A model generated the notes under the pieces. It saw only the letters and a program-made list of their open reading frames with translations, made no database searches and was not told the origin of the DNA. The translations under genes and the position numbers were made by a program. Shown here one piece after another: positions 51,908 to 58,931 of a DNA stretch of 64,000 nucleotides. This DNA comes from Cellulomonas sp. PhB150. GTDB taxonomy: Bacteria > Actinomycetota > Actinomycetes > Actinomycetales > Cellulomonadaceae. The stretch lies in contig NZ_RKHX01000004.1 in NCBI RefSeq assembly GCF_003755175.1, positions 186,001 through 250,000 of the forward strand, in the 5' to 3' direction. Positions within the stretch are counted from its first letter, which is position 1; each line of letters starts with the position of its first letter.

Positions 51908-52131
51908 GGCAGTTCGTCGTGCTCGGGTACGGCGGCTCCGCGCCCGGGTGCCTCGAGCTCTCGTCGGCCGACGCGGCGACGACCGTGCGGGACGGGGAGC
52001 TCGCACCGGGCTCGCTGGCCCCTGAGCTGTCGTCGGTCGCGGTCGTCGACGCGCCCGACCTCGACACGGTCACCGAGTCCCTCCGCGGGCTCGCAGGTGT
52101 GTTCGAGATCCGCCCCGCGGAGCTGCGGTGA
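51904..52131 (+). CDS. 75-residue YCII-like protein preceding an ECF42-type sigma factor
   Basis: Starts MRQFVVLGYGGSAPGCLELS and continues SADAATTVRDGELAPG and a C-terminal APDLDTVTESLRGLAGVFEI that matches the end of YCII-type proteins (..E-I-R-P). The DGPF motif itself is missing. It overlaps the previous ORF (ATGA) and the sigma gene (GTGA) by four bases each, so all three are translated as a chain. Confidence 0.7.
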   Translation: MRQFVVLGYGGSAPGCLELSSADAATTVRDGELAPGSLAPELSSVAVVDAPDLDTVTESLRGLAGVFEIRPAELR

Positions 52132-53396
52132 CTGCACCCGTCGACGCCGCGCTCGCCGACGCGTGGCAGACCAGCTGGAGCCGGATCGTCGGGCTCCTCA
52201 TCGGCCAGTACCAGCGGCCGGACCTCGCCGAGGACGCCGTCGCGGACGCGTTCGAGTCCGCCGCGCGCCACTGGCCGACCGACGGCGTGCCCACCAACAC
52301 CGGCGCGTGGCTGCTGACAGCGGCCCGCCGCCGCGTCCTCGACCGCCTGCGCACGGAGGCGGTCCACCGCCGGAAGGAACCCCTCATGGCCGTCGACGAC
52401 GAGATGCGCGCCGCGGCCGCGGCCGTCGTCGACCCCTTCGACGGCGCGCACGTGGCCGACGAGCAGCTCCGCCTCGTGTTCGCGTGCTGCCACCCCGCGC
52501 TGGCGGCCGACGACCGGGTCGCGCTGACCCTGCGCTTCGTCGTCGGGCTCACCACCGGCGAGATCGCGCGCCTGCTGCTCGTGCAGGAGACCGCGATGGC
52601 CGCGCGGCTGACCCGGGCCAAGAAGCGGCTGGCGTCGTCGGGCATCCCGTTCGCGGTGCCGCCCCCCGGCGAGCTGGACTCCCGGCTCGATGCGGTGGCG
52701 ACCGTGCTGTACCTGATGTTCACCTCGGGGTACCAGCCCGGTTCGGGGCCGGCGACGCTGCGGATGGACCTGGGCGACGAGGCGATCCGGCTGGTGCGGC
52801 AGCTCTCCCTCCTGCTGCCCGGGCGATCGGTGCTCTCGTCGCTGCTCGCGTTGATGCTGCTGCAGCACTCCCGCCGGGACACCCGGCTGTCGTCGTCGGG
52901 CGAGATCGTGCTGCTGCCGGACCAGGACCGCTCGCGGTGGCACGGTGCCGAGATCGCGGAGGCGGTCGCGCTGCTGGCGGCTCGGCCGGTGCCCGACGAC
53001 GCAGCGACCGCTGGCTCGCAGCTCGCGCAGGAGTACCGGCTCCAGGCCCTGATCGCGGCGGAGCACGCGACCGCCCCCTCGTCGGCCGACACCCGCTGGG
53101 CCCGCATCTGCACCCTGTACGCCTCGCTGGAGGACCTGACCGGCTCCCCGGTGGTCCGCCTGGCGCGCGCGGTCGCCGTCGCCGAGGCGTACGGCCCGGG
53201 CGCGGGTCTCGCCCTCCTCGACGGACTCGACGAGGCACTGCCCCGCCACCACCGCCTCCCCGCGGTCCGCGCCGAGCTCCTGGTCCGCGCCGGCGACCTC
53301 ACGGCGGCGGCGGCCGAGTACGAGCGAGCCCTCACCCTGGTCACCAACGACGCCGAACGCACCCACCTCATCGCCCGCCTCTCCACCCTCCCCTGA
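52128..53396 (+). CDS. ECF42-type sigma factor with helical-repeat C-terminal domain
   Basis: 422 residues. Sigma region 2 (RPDLAEDAVADAFESAARHW, TNTGAWLLTAARRRVLDRLR) and region 4 (DRVALTLRFVVGLTTGEIAR, LLLVQETAMAARLTRAKKRL), then a long helical domain of the DUF6596/TPR type that ends RHHRLPAVRAELLVRAGDL. ECF42 factors are known for such C-terminal domains and for neighbouring DGPF/YCII genes, seen here directly upstream with a GTGA overlap. No anti-sigma is present. Confidence 0.92.
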   Translation: MTAPVDAALADAWQTSWSRIVGLLIGQYQRPDLAEDAVADAFESAARHWPTDGVPTNTGAWLLTAARRRVLDRLRTEAVHRRKEPLMAVDDEMRAAAAAVVDPFDGAHVADEQLRLVFACCHPALAADDRVALTLRFVVGLTTGEIARLLLVQETAMAARLTRAKKRLASSGIPFAVPPPGELDSRLDAVATVLYLMFTSGYQPGSGPATLRMDLGDEAIRLVRQLSLLLPGRSVLSSLLALMLLQHSRRDTRLSSSGEIVLLPDQDRSRWHGAEIAEAVALLAARPVPDDAATAGSQLAQEYRLQALIAAEHATAPSSADTRWARICTLYASLEDLTGSPVVRLARAVAVAEAYGPGAGLALLDGLDEALPRHHRLPAVRAELLVRAGDLTAAAAEYERALTLVTNDAERTHLIARLSTLP

Positions 53397-53484
53397 CGCC
53401 CGGCCCGGCCCGGCCGCCCCGGCCCGGCCGCCCCGCCCCGGCCGCCCCGGCCCGGCCCGGCGCCTCGCCACGCGCGTGCCCCGG

Positions 53485-53552
53485 CCAGGTAGTCGGTTCG
53501 GTGACGGGTAGTCGGTTGCAATCGACTACCCGTCACCAACGCGACTACCTGG
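53485..53552. repeat. Left 68-bp palindrome of cassette B
   Basis: CCAGGTAGTCG (53485-53495) pairs with CGACTACCTGG (53542-53552); the inner GGTGACGGGTAGTCG arm pairs with the matching stretch to the centre at 53518/53519. Over 34 positions only three mismatches occur. The upstream sigma gene ends 88 bases before it. Confidence 0.9.
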
Positions 53553-53677
53553 CGCCGAGCGGTCGAGGGTGGCCCCCGATCGGGTCGAGGCGACCACAGG
53601 GTTGCGTGTGCGGCGGGGTGTCCCCAGATGGCGCATCGACGGCGCTTGCTGCCTGACGGCTCGGCCAATCTGGCTCG

Positions 53678-54622
53678 ATGCCACGTCGCCCGGGAGCGAG
53701 AGCCCATATCGAACCCGCTTTCCTGCCCGAGGTGTGGCTCGCTCGGGACCGCCCGCCGGACGTGGTGCGCGAACTGGTCCGCTCCGGCCGGTGGGCGCGA
53801 GTCGCACGTGGCATCTACCTGGCGGCGAAGGGCCCTGACGGCGAGCTTCCGATCGAGCGCGCGCGCCGGCACGCACTCGGGGTGATCGTCGGCAGCCATC
53901 GCCGCCTGAACTGCGACCACTGGTTCTCGCACACGTCGGCGGCGCTCGTCTGGGGGCTGCCGACCTGGCGGTTGCCGAGCAGCGCCCACGTCTTGTGCAG
54001 AGAACGCGCCGGAAGCCAAAGGGCCTCGTGGCTGACCAGTCATCACGGCGAGGTCGTCGACAGCGAGGTCACCGAGGTGAGCGGCCTGCCTGTGACGACG
54101 TTGGCGCGAACGGTCGCGGACTGCCTCATGACCCTTCCCCCGCTCGATGCCCTCGTCGTGGCAGATGCCGCGCTCCATCGCGGACTCACCCTGGAGTCCC
54201 TCGAGTCGACACTTCGTGCCCGCAGGGGACGCGCCGGCTCCACACGGGCTCGCGCCGTGCTCGATGTGGCCGACGACGGAGCCGAGTCCTCTGGCGAGTC
54301 AGCCAGCCGATTCGTGCTGCTGCGGGACGGGTTGCCCGCGCCCACGACGCAGATCCCTGTCAGCACGCGGCTGGGCACGTACTGGGTCGATCTGGGGTGG
54401 GAGGAGTGGGGGCTGCTCCTCGAGTACGACGGCCGCGTCAAGTACGCGTCGCGAGCCGATCTGATGCAGGAGAAGCGCCGCGGCGACGCACTTGTCGAGG
54501 CGGGTGGCACGGTGCTTCGCGTGACCCACGAGGACCTCGCGACTCTCTCGCGCAGAGTTCTGCCTCATCTGCCGCGCTCGGTGCAACGGTCAGTCCAGCC
54601 CCGCCGCGCACTCGCGGCATGA
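53678..54622 (+). CDS. AbiEi-like winged-helix plus Vsr/DUF559-like nuclease of cassette B
   Basis: 314 residues. N-terminal winged helix (about 12-50, LARDRPPDVVRELVRSGRWA, RVARGIYLA) of the AbiEi type; middle part with DHWFSHTSAALVWGLPTWR and GLPVTTLARTVADCLMTLPP; C-terminal PD-(D/E)XK-like core with acidic VADDGAESSGES, YWVDLGWEEWGLLLEYDGRV (D, E-x-D-x-x-x-K) and TVLRVTHEDLATL. Full-length homologue of the broken copy at 40880. It may cut or bind DNA at its own palindromes; no AbiEii toxin is present, so a type IV toxin-antitoxin role is unsupported. ATG 53678 gives the family start MPRRPG. Confidence 0.8.
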   Translation: MPRRPGARAHIEPAFLPEVWLARDRPPDVVRELVRSGRWARVARGIYLAAKGPDGELPIERARRHALGVIVGSHRRLNCDHWFSHTSAALVWGLPTWRLPSSAHVLCRERAGSQRASWLTSHHGEVVDSEVTEVSGLPVTTLARTVADCLMTLPPLDALVVADAALHRGLTLESLESTLRARRGRAGSTRARAVLDVADDGAESSGESASRFVLLRDGLPAPTTQIPVSTRLGTYWVDLGWEEWGLLLEYDGRVKYASRADLMQEKRRGDALVEAGGTVLRVTHEDLATLSRRVLPHLPRSVQRSVQPRRALAA

Positions 54623-54634
54623 CGACTCACCTCG

Positions 54635-54702
54635 CCAGGTAGTCGAATCGGTGACGGGTAGTCGGTTGTAACCGACTACCCGTCACCAGACCCACTACCG
54701 CG
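54635..54702. repeat. Right 68-bp palindrome of cassette B
   Basis: Starts CCAGGTAGTCGAATCGGTGA; inner arms GGTGACGGGTAGTCGGTT and its complement meet at 54668/54669. 58/68 identical to the left copy; the outermost right arm has drifted (CACTACCGCG). It begins 12 bases after the nuclease stop. Confidence 0.9.
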
Positions 54703-54734
54703 GCGGGGGCGAGTGGGGGGCGGCACAGGCGGCG

Positions 54735-55970
54735 TCAGGTTGTCAGGAGGAGGGTGAGGAGGGTGAGGTTGAGGGCGACGACCAGGGTCACCACCGTCAC
54801 GAGGACCGCGTGGAGGCGGGGGCCGTTGCGGGCGTCGCCCATGAGGGAGCGGGACCGCGTGTAGGCCACCAGCGGGATCACGGCGAACGGGATGCCGAAG
54901 CTCAGCACCACCTGGCTCACGACGAGGGTCCAGGTCGGGTCGGCGCCGAGGGCCAGGAGCAGCACCGCGGGGATCAGGGTCACCACGCGCCGCACCAGGA
55001 GCGGCACCCGGCGGTGCAGCAGTCCCTCCATGATCGTCGCGCCGGCGTACGCGCCCACGGACGTGGACGCGAGGCCCGAGGCGAGCAGCCCGACCGCGAA
55101 GGCGATGCCGATCCCCACCCCGAGCACGGAGACGATCGCCGCGTACGCACCCTCGATCGAGTCGGTCCCGGACACGCCGCGCAGCCCCGAGGCCGCGAGC
55201 AGGAGCAGCCCGATGTTCACCAGCCCGGCGACGACGAGCGCCACCCCCACGTCCCACCGCGTGGCGCGCAGCAGCCGGCCCAGCGAGACCGCGTCGGGGG
55301 CCCGGCCGTGCCGGTCGCGGGCCAGCGCGGAGTGCACGTAGATCGCGTGCGGCATCACGGTCGCGCCGAGCATGCTCGCGGCGAGGAGGACCGAGTCCGG
55401 CCCGTCGAACCGCGGCACGAGCCCGGACAGCACGCCCCGGGCCGAGGGCGGGCTCACGACCAGGCCCGCGAGGAAGCCGAGAGCGATGACGGCGAGCAGC
55501 GCGACGACGACGTACTCGAACCGCCGCTGCCCGTACCGGTTCTGCGTCGAGAGCAGCCCCATCGACACGGCCCCGACGATGACGCCCCCGAGCGGCAGCG
55601 GCACCCCGAACAGCAGATGGAGCGCGATCGCCCCGCCGACCACCTCGGCGATGTCGGTCGCCGCCGCGACCAGCTCCGCCTGCGCCCAGAACGCGAGCCG
55701 CGAGCGTCGTCCGAGCCGTGCTCCGAGGACTCCGGGCAGGGACTGCCCCGTGACGAGCCCGAGCTTCGCGGACTGGTACTGCACGAGGACGGCCATGGCG
55801 TTCGCGACGACGAGCACCCACAGCAGCAGGTACCCGTAACGCGACCCCGCCGTGAGGTTGGCCGCCACGTTGCCGGGGTCGACGTACGCGATCGCGGCGA
55901 CGAACGCAGGACCGAGCAGCAGCGGACCGCGACGCGTCGCGCGCCGGATCCCCGCAGCGCCGACCGCCAT
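54735..55970 (-). CDS. mntH: Nramp-type divalent metal (manganese) transporter
   Basis: 411 residues with eleven membrane helices. The metal-binding DPGN of helix 1 (VAAIAYVDPGNVAANLTAG) and MPH of helix 6 (GATVMPHAIYVHSALARDR) are present, as is typical for H+-coupled Mn2+ uptake by MntH. ATG 55970 gives a normal length; the TTG at 55988 is an alternative. An 18-bp palindrome just upstream suggests metal-responsive control. Confidence 0.93.
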   Translation of the reverse strand: MAVGAAGIRRATRRGPLLLGPAFVAAIAYVDPGNVAANLTAGSRYGYLLLWVLVVANAMAVLVQYQSAKLGLVTGQSLPGVLGARLGRRSRLAFWAQAELVAAATDIAEVVGGAIALHLLFGVPLPLGGVIVGAVSMGLLSTQNRYGQRRFEYVVVALLAVIALGFLAGLVVSPPSARGVLSGLVPRFDGPDSVLLAASMLGATVMPHAIYVHSALARDRHGRAPDAVSLGRLLRATRWDVGVALVVAGLVNIGLLLLAASGLRGVSGTDSIEGAYAAIVSVLGVGIGIAFAVGLLASGLASTSVGAYAGATIMEGLLHRRVPLLVRRVVTLIPAVLLLALGADPTWTLVVSQVVLSFGIPFAVIPLVAYTRSRSLMGDARNGPRLHAVLVTVVTLVVALNLTLLTLLLTT

Positions 55971-55992
55971 GATCCGTCCGACCGCCAATCAA

Positions 55993-56010
55993 AGTTCGGA
56001 AGCCCGAACT
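55993..56010. promoter_or_regulatory. Putative MntR/DtxR-type operator of the Nramp gene
   Basis: AGTTCGG-AAGC-CCGAACT, a perfect 7-bp inverted repeat, 23 bases upstream of the mntH ATG. A TATAGA -10-like box lies next to it on the minus strand (56011-56016). Its place and shape suit a manganese regulator; the regulator is not in the window. Confidence 0.6.
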
Positions 56011-56056
56011 CTATATCCGCTGGACGCAGGACGCGGGTCAGGCGCACGGTGAGGCC

Positions 56057-57121
56057 ATGTGGACGCTGCGCGAGGTCGACGGCCGGGACCCGCGGCTGCT
56101 CGACGCGTACGTCGAGGCGGCGAACACCGTCGTCGTCGACACGTGGGGCGTGACGGACTTCTGCCGGAACGCTCGCGAGGTCGCCGGCAGCCTCCGCGAC
56201 CAGCAGTACGAGCTCAAGTGGCGCCGGGTCGCGCTCGACGAGGACGGCAACCCCGTCGGGTACGCCGCGCTCAACCTCCCGCAGCAGGACAACACCCACA
56301 CCGGCTACCTCGAGGTCGGCACGGTCCCGGGCGCACGACGACAGGGCATCGGCTCAGCCCTCTACGGCGAGGTCATCGCCGCCGCCCGGGCAGCGGGCCG
56401 CACCAAGGTCCTGGCGTCCACCGACCAGGCCGTCGAGCCTCCCGCCGGCCCCGGCACGCTCACGGCGCCGACGGGCGAGGGCCGCGTCGCGACCGATGCC
56501 GCGCCCGTGCGGTTCGCGACGAGCCGCGGCTGGCGGCTGGAGCAGGTCGAGCGGCGCTCGGTCCTCGACGTCCCCCTCGACCCCGACGTCCTGGCCGAGC
56601 ACCGGATGAAGGCGGAGCAGGTCGGGGGCGACGAGTACCGCGTGATCACGTGGACCGACCGCTGCCCCGACGAGTGGCTCGACCAGTTCGCGATCCTGCA
56701 GACCCGGATGAGCACCGACGTGCCGACCGCGGGGCTGGACTGGGGAGAGGAGTCCTGGGACGGCCCGCGCGTGCGGGCTCGCGAGGCGGAGTTCGCCGAC
56801 CGCGGGATGTCGTACCCCACGGTGGCCGCCGAGCACGTCCCGACCGGCACGCTCGTCGGGTACTCGAGCTTCCTCGTCGTCCCGCACACCGACGAGTACG
56901 TGCACCAGCACGACACCCTGGTGGTCCGCGAGCACCGCGGCCGCCGGCTCGGCATGCTGCTCAAGGCGGCGAACCTGCAGCGTCTCCCGCAGGAGCTGCC
57001 GAACGTCCGCCGCATCGGCACGTGGAACGCCGAGGAGAACGCGCCCATGCTGTCCATCAACATCGAGCTCGGCTTCCGCCCCGCCGGCGGGGCGGGCGAG
57101 TGGCAGCTGGACCTGGCCTGA
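56057..57121 (+). CDS. GNAT acetyltransferase with two GNAT-like halves
   Basis: 354 residues, twice a normal GNAT. The first half contains TGYLEVGTVPGARRQGIGSA (acetyl-CoA loop R-x-x-G-I-G-S), the second VVREHRGRRLGMLLKAANLQ (R-G-x-R-L-G). Such tandem GNATs (Eis-like or related) occur in actinobacteria; substrate unknown. Starts 47 bases from the mntH operator, oppositely oriented. Confidence 0.85.
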   Translation: MWTLREVDGRDPRLLDAYVEAANTVVVDTWGVTDFCRNAREVAGSLRDQQYELKWRRVALDEDGNPVGYAALNLPQQDNTHTGYLEVGTVPGARRQGIGSALYGEVIAAARAAGRTKVLASTDQAVEPPAGPGTLTAPTGEGRVATDAAPVRFATSRGWRLEQVERRSVLDVPLDPDVLAEHRMKAEQVGGDEYRVITWTDRCPDEWLDQFAILQTRMSTDVPTAGLDWGEESWDGPRVRAREAEFADRGMSYPTVAAEHVPTGTLVGYSSFLVVPHTDEYVHQHDTLVVREHRGRRLGMLLKAANLQRLPQELPNVRRIGTWNAEENAPMLSINIELGFRPAGGAGEWQLDLA

Positions 57122-57122
57122 C

Positions 57123-57177
57123 GCGCTCACGCAGCGCCCCGCGCTCACGCAGCGCCTCCGCGCTAACGCAGCGCCCC
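57123..57177. repeat. Three imperfect 18-19-bp tandem repeats at a convergent junction
   Basis: GCGCTCACGCAGCGCC repeats at 57123, 57141 and (as GCGCTAACGCAGCGCC) 57160. Each copy can form a GCGCT/AGCGC hairpin. They start 2 bases after the GNAT stop and run into the end of the convergent gene. Possible tandem terminator. Confidence 0.75.
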
Positions 57178-57891
57178 GCGCCACCACCCGGTCCACCGCT
57201 CACGGACCTGCTCGAACGTCGCGTCGTCCAGCCCGTAGGTCGAGAGCACCGCGCCCACGGTGCCGTGCGGCGGCGCGCTGGCGGCGGGCGTCTCGAAGAG
57301 CACGAGCATCGCCTCGGTGATCCCGTGCAGGTGCAGCACGATCAGGTCGTCGCTCTTGCGCACGAGCGTCCCGCCGAGGAGCGTCCCGTCGGGCCGACGC
57401 GCCTGCACGTTCCCTCCGATGGGCACGCCGCGGATCCCGTGCAGCCCGGCCCGGTCGAGCAGGCGGTCGCGCAGGTCGCCCGCGTCGAGGCCGAACACCG
57501 ACAGCGTGCGGCGGGGCTGCGTGTTCTGCACGGTCACGGCGAACCGCAGCTGTTCGGCGGACGCGCCCCACACGGCGTCCGCGTGGTCGTGCACGCCGTC
57601 GTAGCCGGCGAGGTCATGGCTGCTGCGGGTGACCGTCAGGTGCGCGGCGGACGGACGTCCGGGCGCGGGACCCACGGTGAGGACGTCGTGGTTGTGCCAC
57701 GTCAGGGTGTGGTTCGTGGCGTCGTCACGCCCCTCGCTCGCGGCGACGAAGTCGCGCACCTCGTCGTCCAGGGTGGGCGAGTCCCAGCGGTACCAGCGGC
57801 GGACGAGGTCGGGCTGGCGGAGGTGCTGCCAGACGGTGGCGGGCGGGGCGGAGATGTCCAGCGCGACGACCTCGCGGCGGTCCAGCGTCAT
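57163..57891 (-). CDS. SRPBCC (START-like) protein
   Basis: 242 residues starting MTLDRREVVALDISAPPATV, the first strand and helix of a START/polyketide-cyclase fold, followed by a long body with ATNHTLTWHNHDVLTVGPAP. Binds a small ligand by family inference; no function known. A C-terminal segment past residue 150 has no family I recognise. Confidence 0.7.
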   Translation of the reverse strand: MTLDRREVVALDISAPPATVWQHLRQPDLVRRWYRWDSPTLDDEVRDFVAASEGRDDATNHTLTWHNHDVLTVGPAPGRPSAAHLTVTRSSHDLAGYDGVHDHADAVWGASAEQLRFAVTVQNTQPRRTLSVFGLDAGDLRDRLLDRAGLHGIRGVPIGGNVQARRPDGTLLGGTLVRKSDDLIVLHLHGITEAMLVLFETPAASAPPHGTVGAVLSTYGLDDATFEQVRERWTGWWRGALR

Positions 57892-57941
57892 CGCTCATCA
57901 CCTCGGTGTGCTCGGCGGCTGACCCGTCGACCGTAGCAACG

Positions 57942-58931
57942 TCAGTCGAGCGCCGCGACAGCGTCCCCGTCGACGCCGAGCCCGACGACGTCCCCGGCGG
58001 CCCAGCGCGCACCGACCGGACCCAGCGCGGTGACGGGCCCGATGCCCGGCACGTCGACCCGTACCTCGGACCGCCCGCGCCGCGACGTGATCCCCACGAC
58101 GGTCCCCTTGGCGACCGGCGCCACGGGGTCGACGACGAACGCCCCCTCGGCGAGTGCGAGCACGGAGCCGGAGCCCGGTGGCACGAGATCGCGCAGGGGC
58201 GCGGCCGCCGCGGACGATGCCGGCACGAACGCCTCGTACCCGAGGAACCGCGCGACCTCGCGCGAGGCGGGCCGACGCCACAGGTCGGGCGGCGACGCGA
58301 CCTGCAGGAGCACCCCGGCGGCGATCACCGCCACGCGGTCGGCCACCGCGAACGCCTCGTCCTGGTCGTGCGTGACGAGCACGGCGGTCGTGCCGGTCGC
58401 GACGAGCACCGCGCGCAGGTCGACGGCGAGCCGCTCCCGCAGCGAGCGGTCGAGCGCGGACAGGGGCTCGTCGAGCAGCAGGAGCCGCGGCGAGGGCGCC
58501 AGCGCACGGGCCAGCGCGACCCGCTGCCGCTCCCCGCCGGACAGCGTCGCGACGGCCCGCCGCTCGTACCCCGCCAGGCCGACGAGCTCGAGCAGCTCGG
58601 AGACCCGAGCCTGCCCGGACCCGCGAAGTCCGTACGCGACGTTCCCGAGCACGTCCCGGTGCGTGAACAGCTGACCGTCCTGGAACACGAGCCCGAACCC
58701 ACGTCGGTGCACCGGCACGTCCGCCACGGAGACGCCGTCCCAGGTCACCGAGCCCGAGGCCAGCGGCTCGAGGCCCGCGACCGCGCGCAGCAGGGACGAC
58801 TTGCCGCACCCGGACGGGCCGAGCAGCGCGAGCACCTCCCCCGGGGCGACGTCCACCGACACGCGATCCACCGCGGGCGCGTCGAGCCCGGGGTAGCGCA
58901 CGACCACGTCGTGCAGTCCGAGACCGATCAC
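57942..58931 (-). CDS. ABC transporter ATPase of the thiamine uptake operon (ThiQ-like)
   Basis: 329 residues, with Walker A LLGPSGCGKSSLLRAVAGLE, signature TLSGGERQRVALARALAPSP, Walker B LLLLDEPLSALDRSLRERLA and H-loop TAVLVTHDQDEAFAVAD. A C-terminal TOBE-like domain makes it longer than E. coli ThiQ (232 residues). GTG start, overlapping the permease stop by four bases. The TPP riboswitch and the ThiB/ThiP neighbours set its role. Confidence 0.93.
   Translation of the reverse strand: MIGLGLHDVVVRYPGLDAPAVDRVSVDVAPGEVLALLGPSGCGKSSLLRAVAGLEPLASGSVTWDGVSVADVPVHRRGFGLVFQDGQLFTHRDVLGNVAYGLRGSGQARVSELLELVGLAGYERRAVATLSGGERQRVALARALAPSPRLLLLDEPLSALDRSLRERLAVDLRAVLVATGTTAVLVTHDQDEAFAVADRVAVIAAGVLLQVASPPDLWRRPASREVARFLGYEAFVPASSAAAAPLRDLVPPGSGSVLALAEGAFVVDPVAPVAKGTVVGITSRRGRSEVRVDVPGIGPVTALGPVGARWAAGDVVGLGVDGDAVAALD

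Larger units (their letters stand above)
53485..54702 (+). mobile_element. Palindrome-flanked nuclease cassette B (intact gene)
   Basis: A 1218-bp unit: left 68-bp palindrome (53485-53552), an intact AbiEi-like/DUF559-like gene (53678-54622) and right 68-bp palindrome (54635-54702). The two palindromes are identical at 58 of 68 positions, but unrelated in sequence to those of cassette A, although of nearly the same size and symmetry. It sits between C/G-rich tracts (53399-53470; 54701-54725). Mobility is inferred. Confidence 0.6.

Noticed and set aside
53678-54622. Type IV toxin-antitoxin system (AbiE)
   Set aside because: Only the AbiEi-like winged helix is present; no AbiEii nucleotidyltransferase gene is adjacent to either copy.
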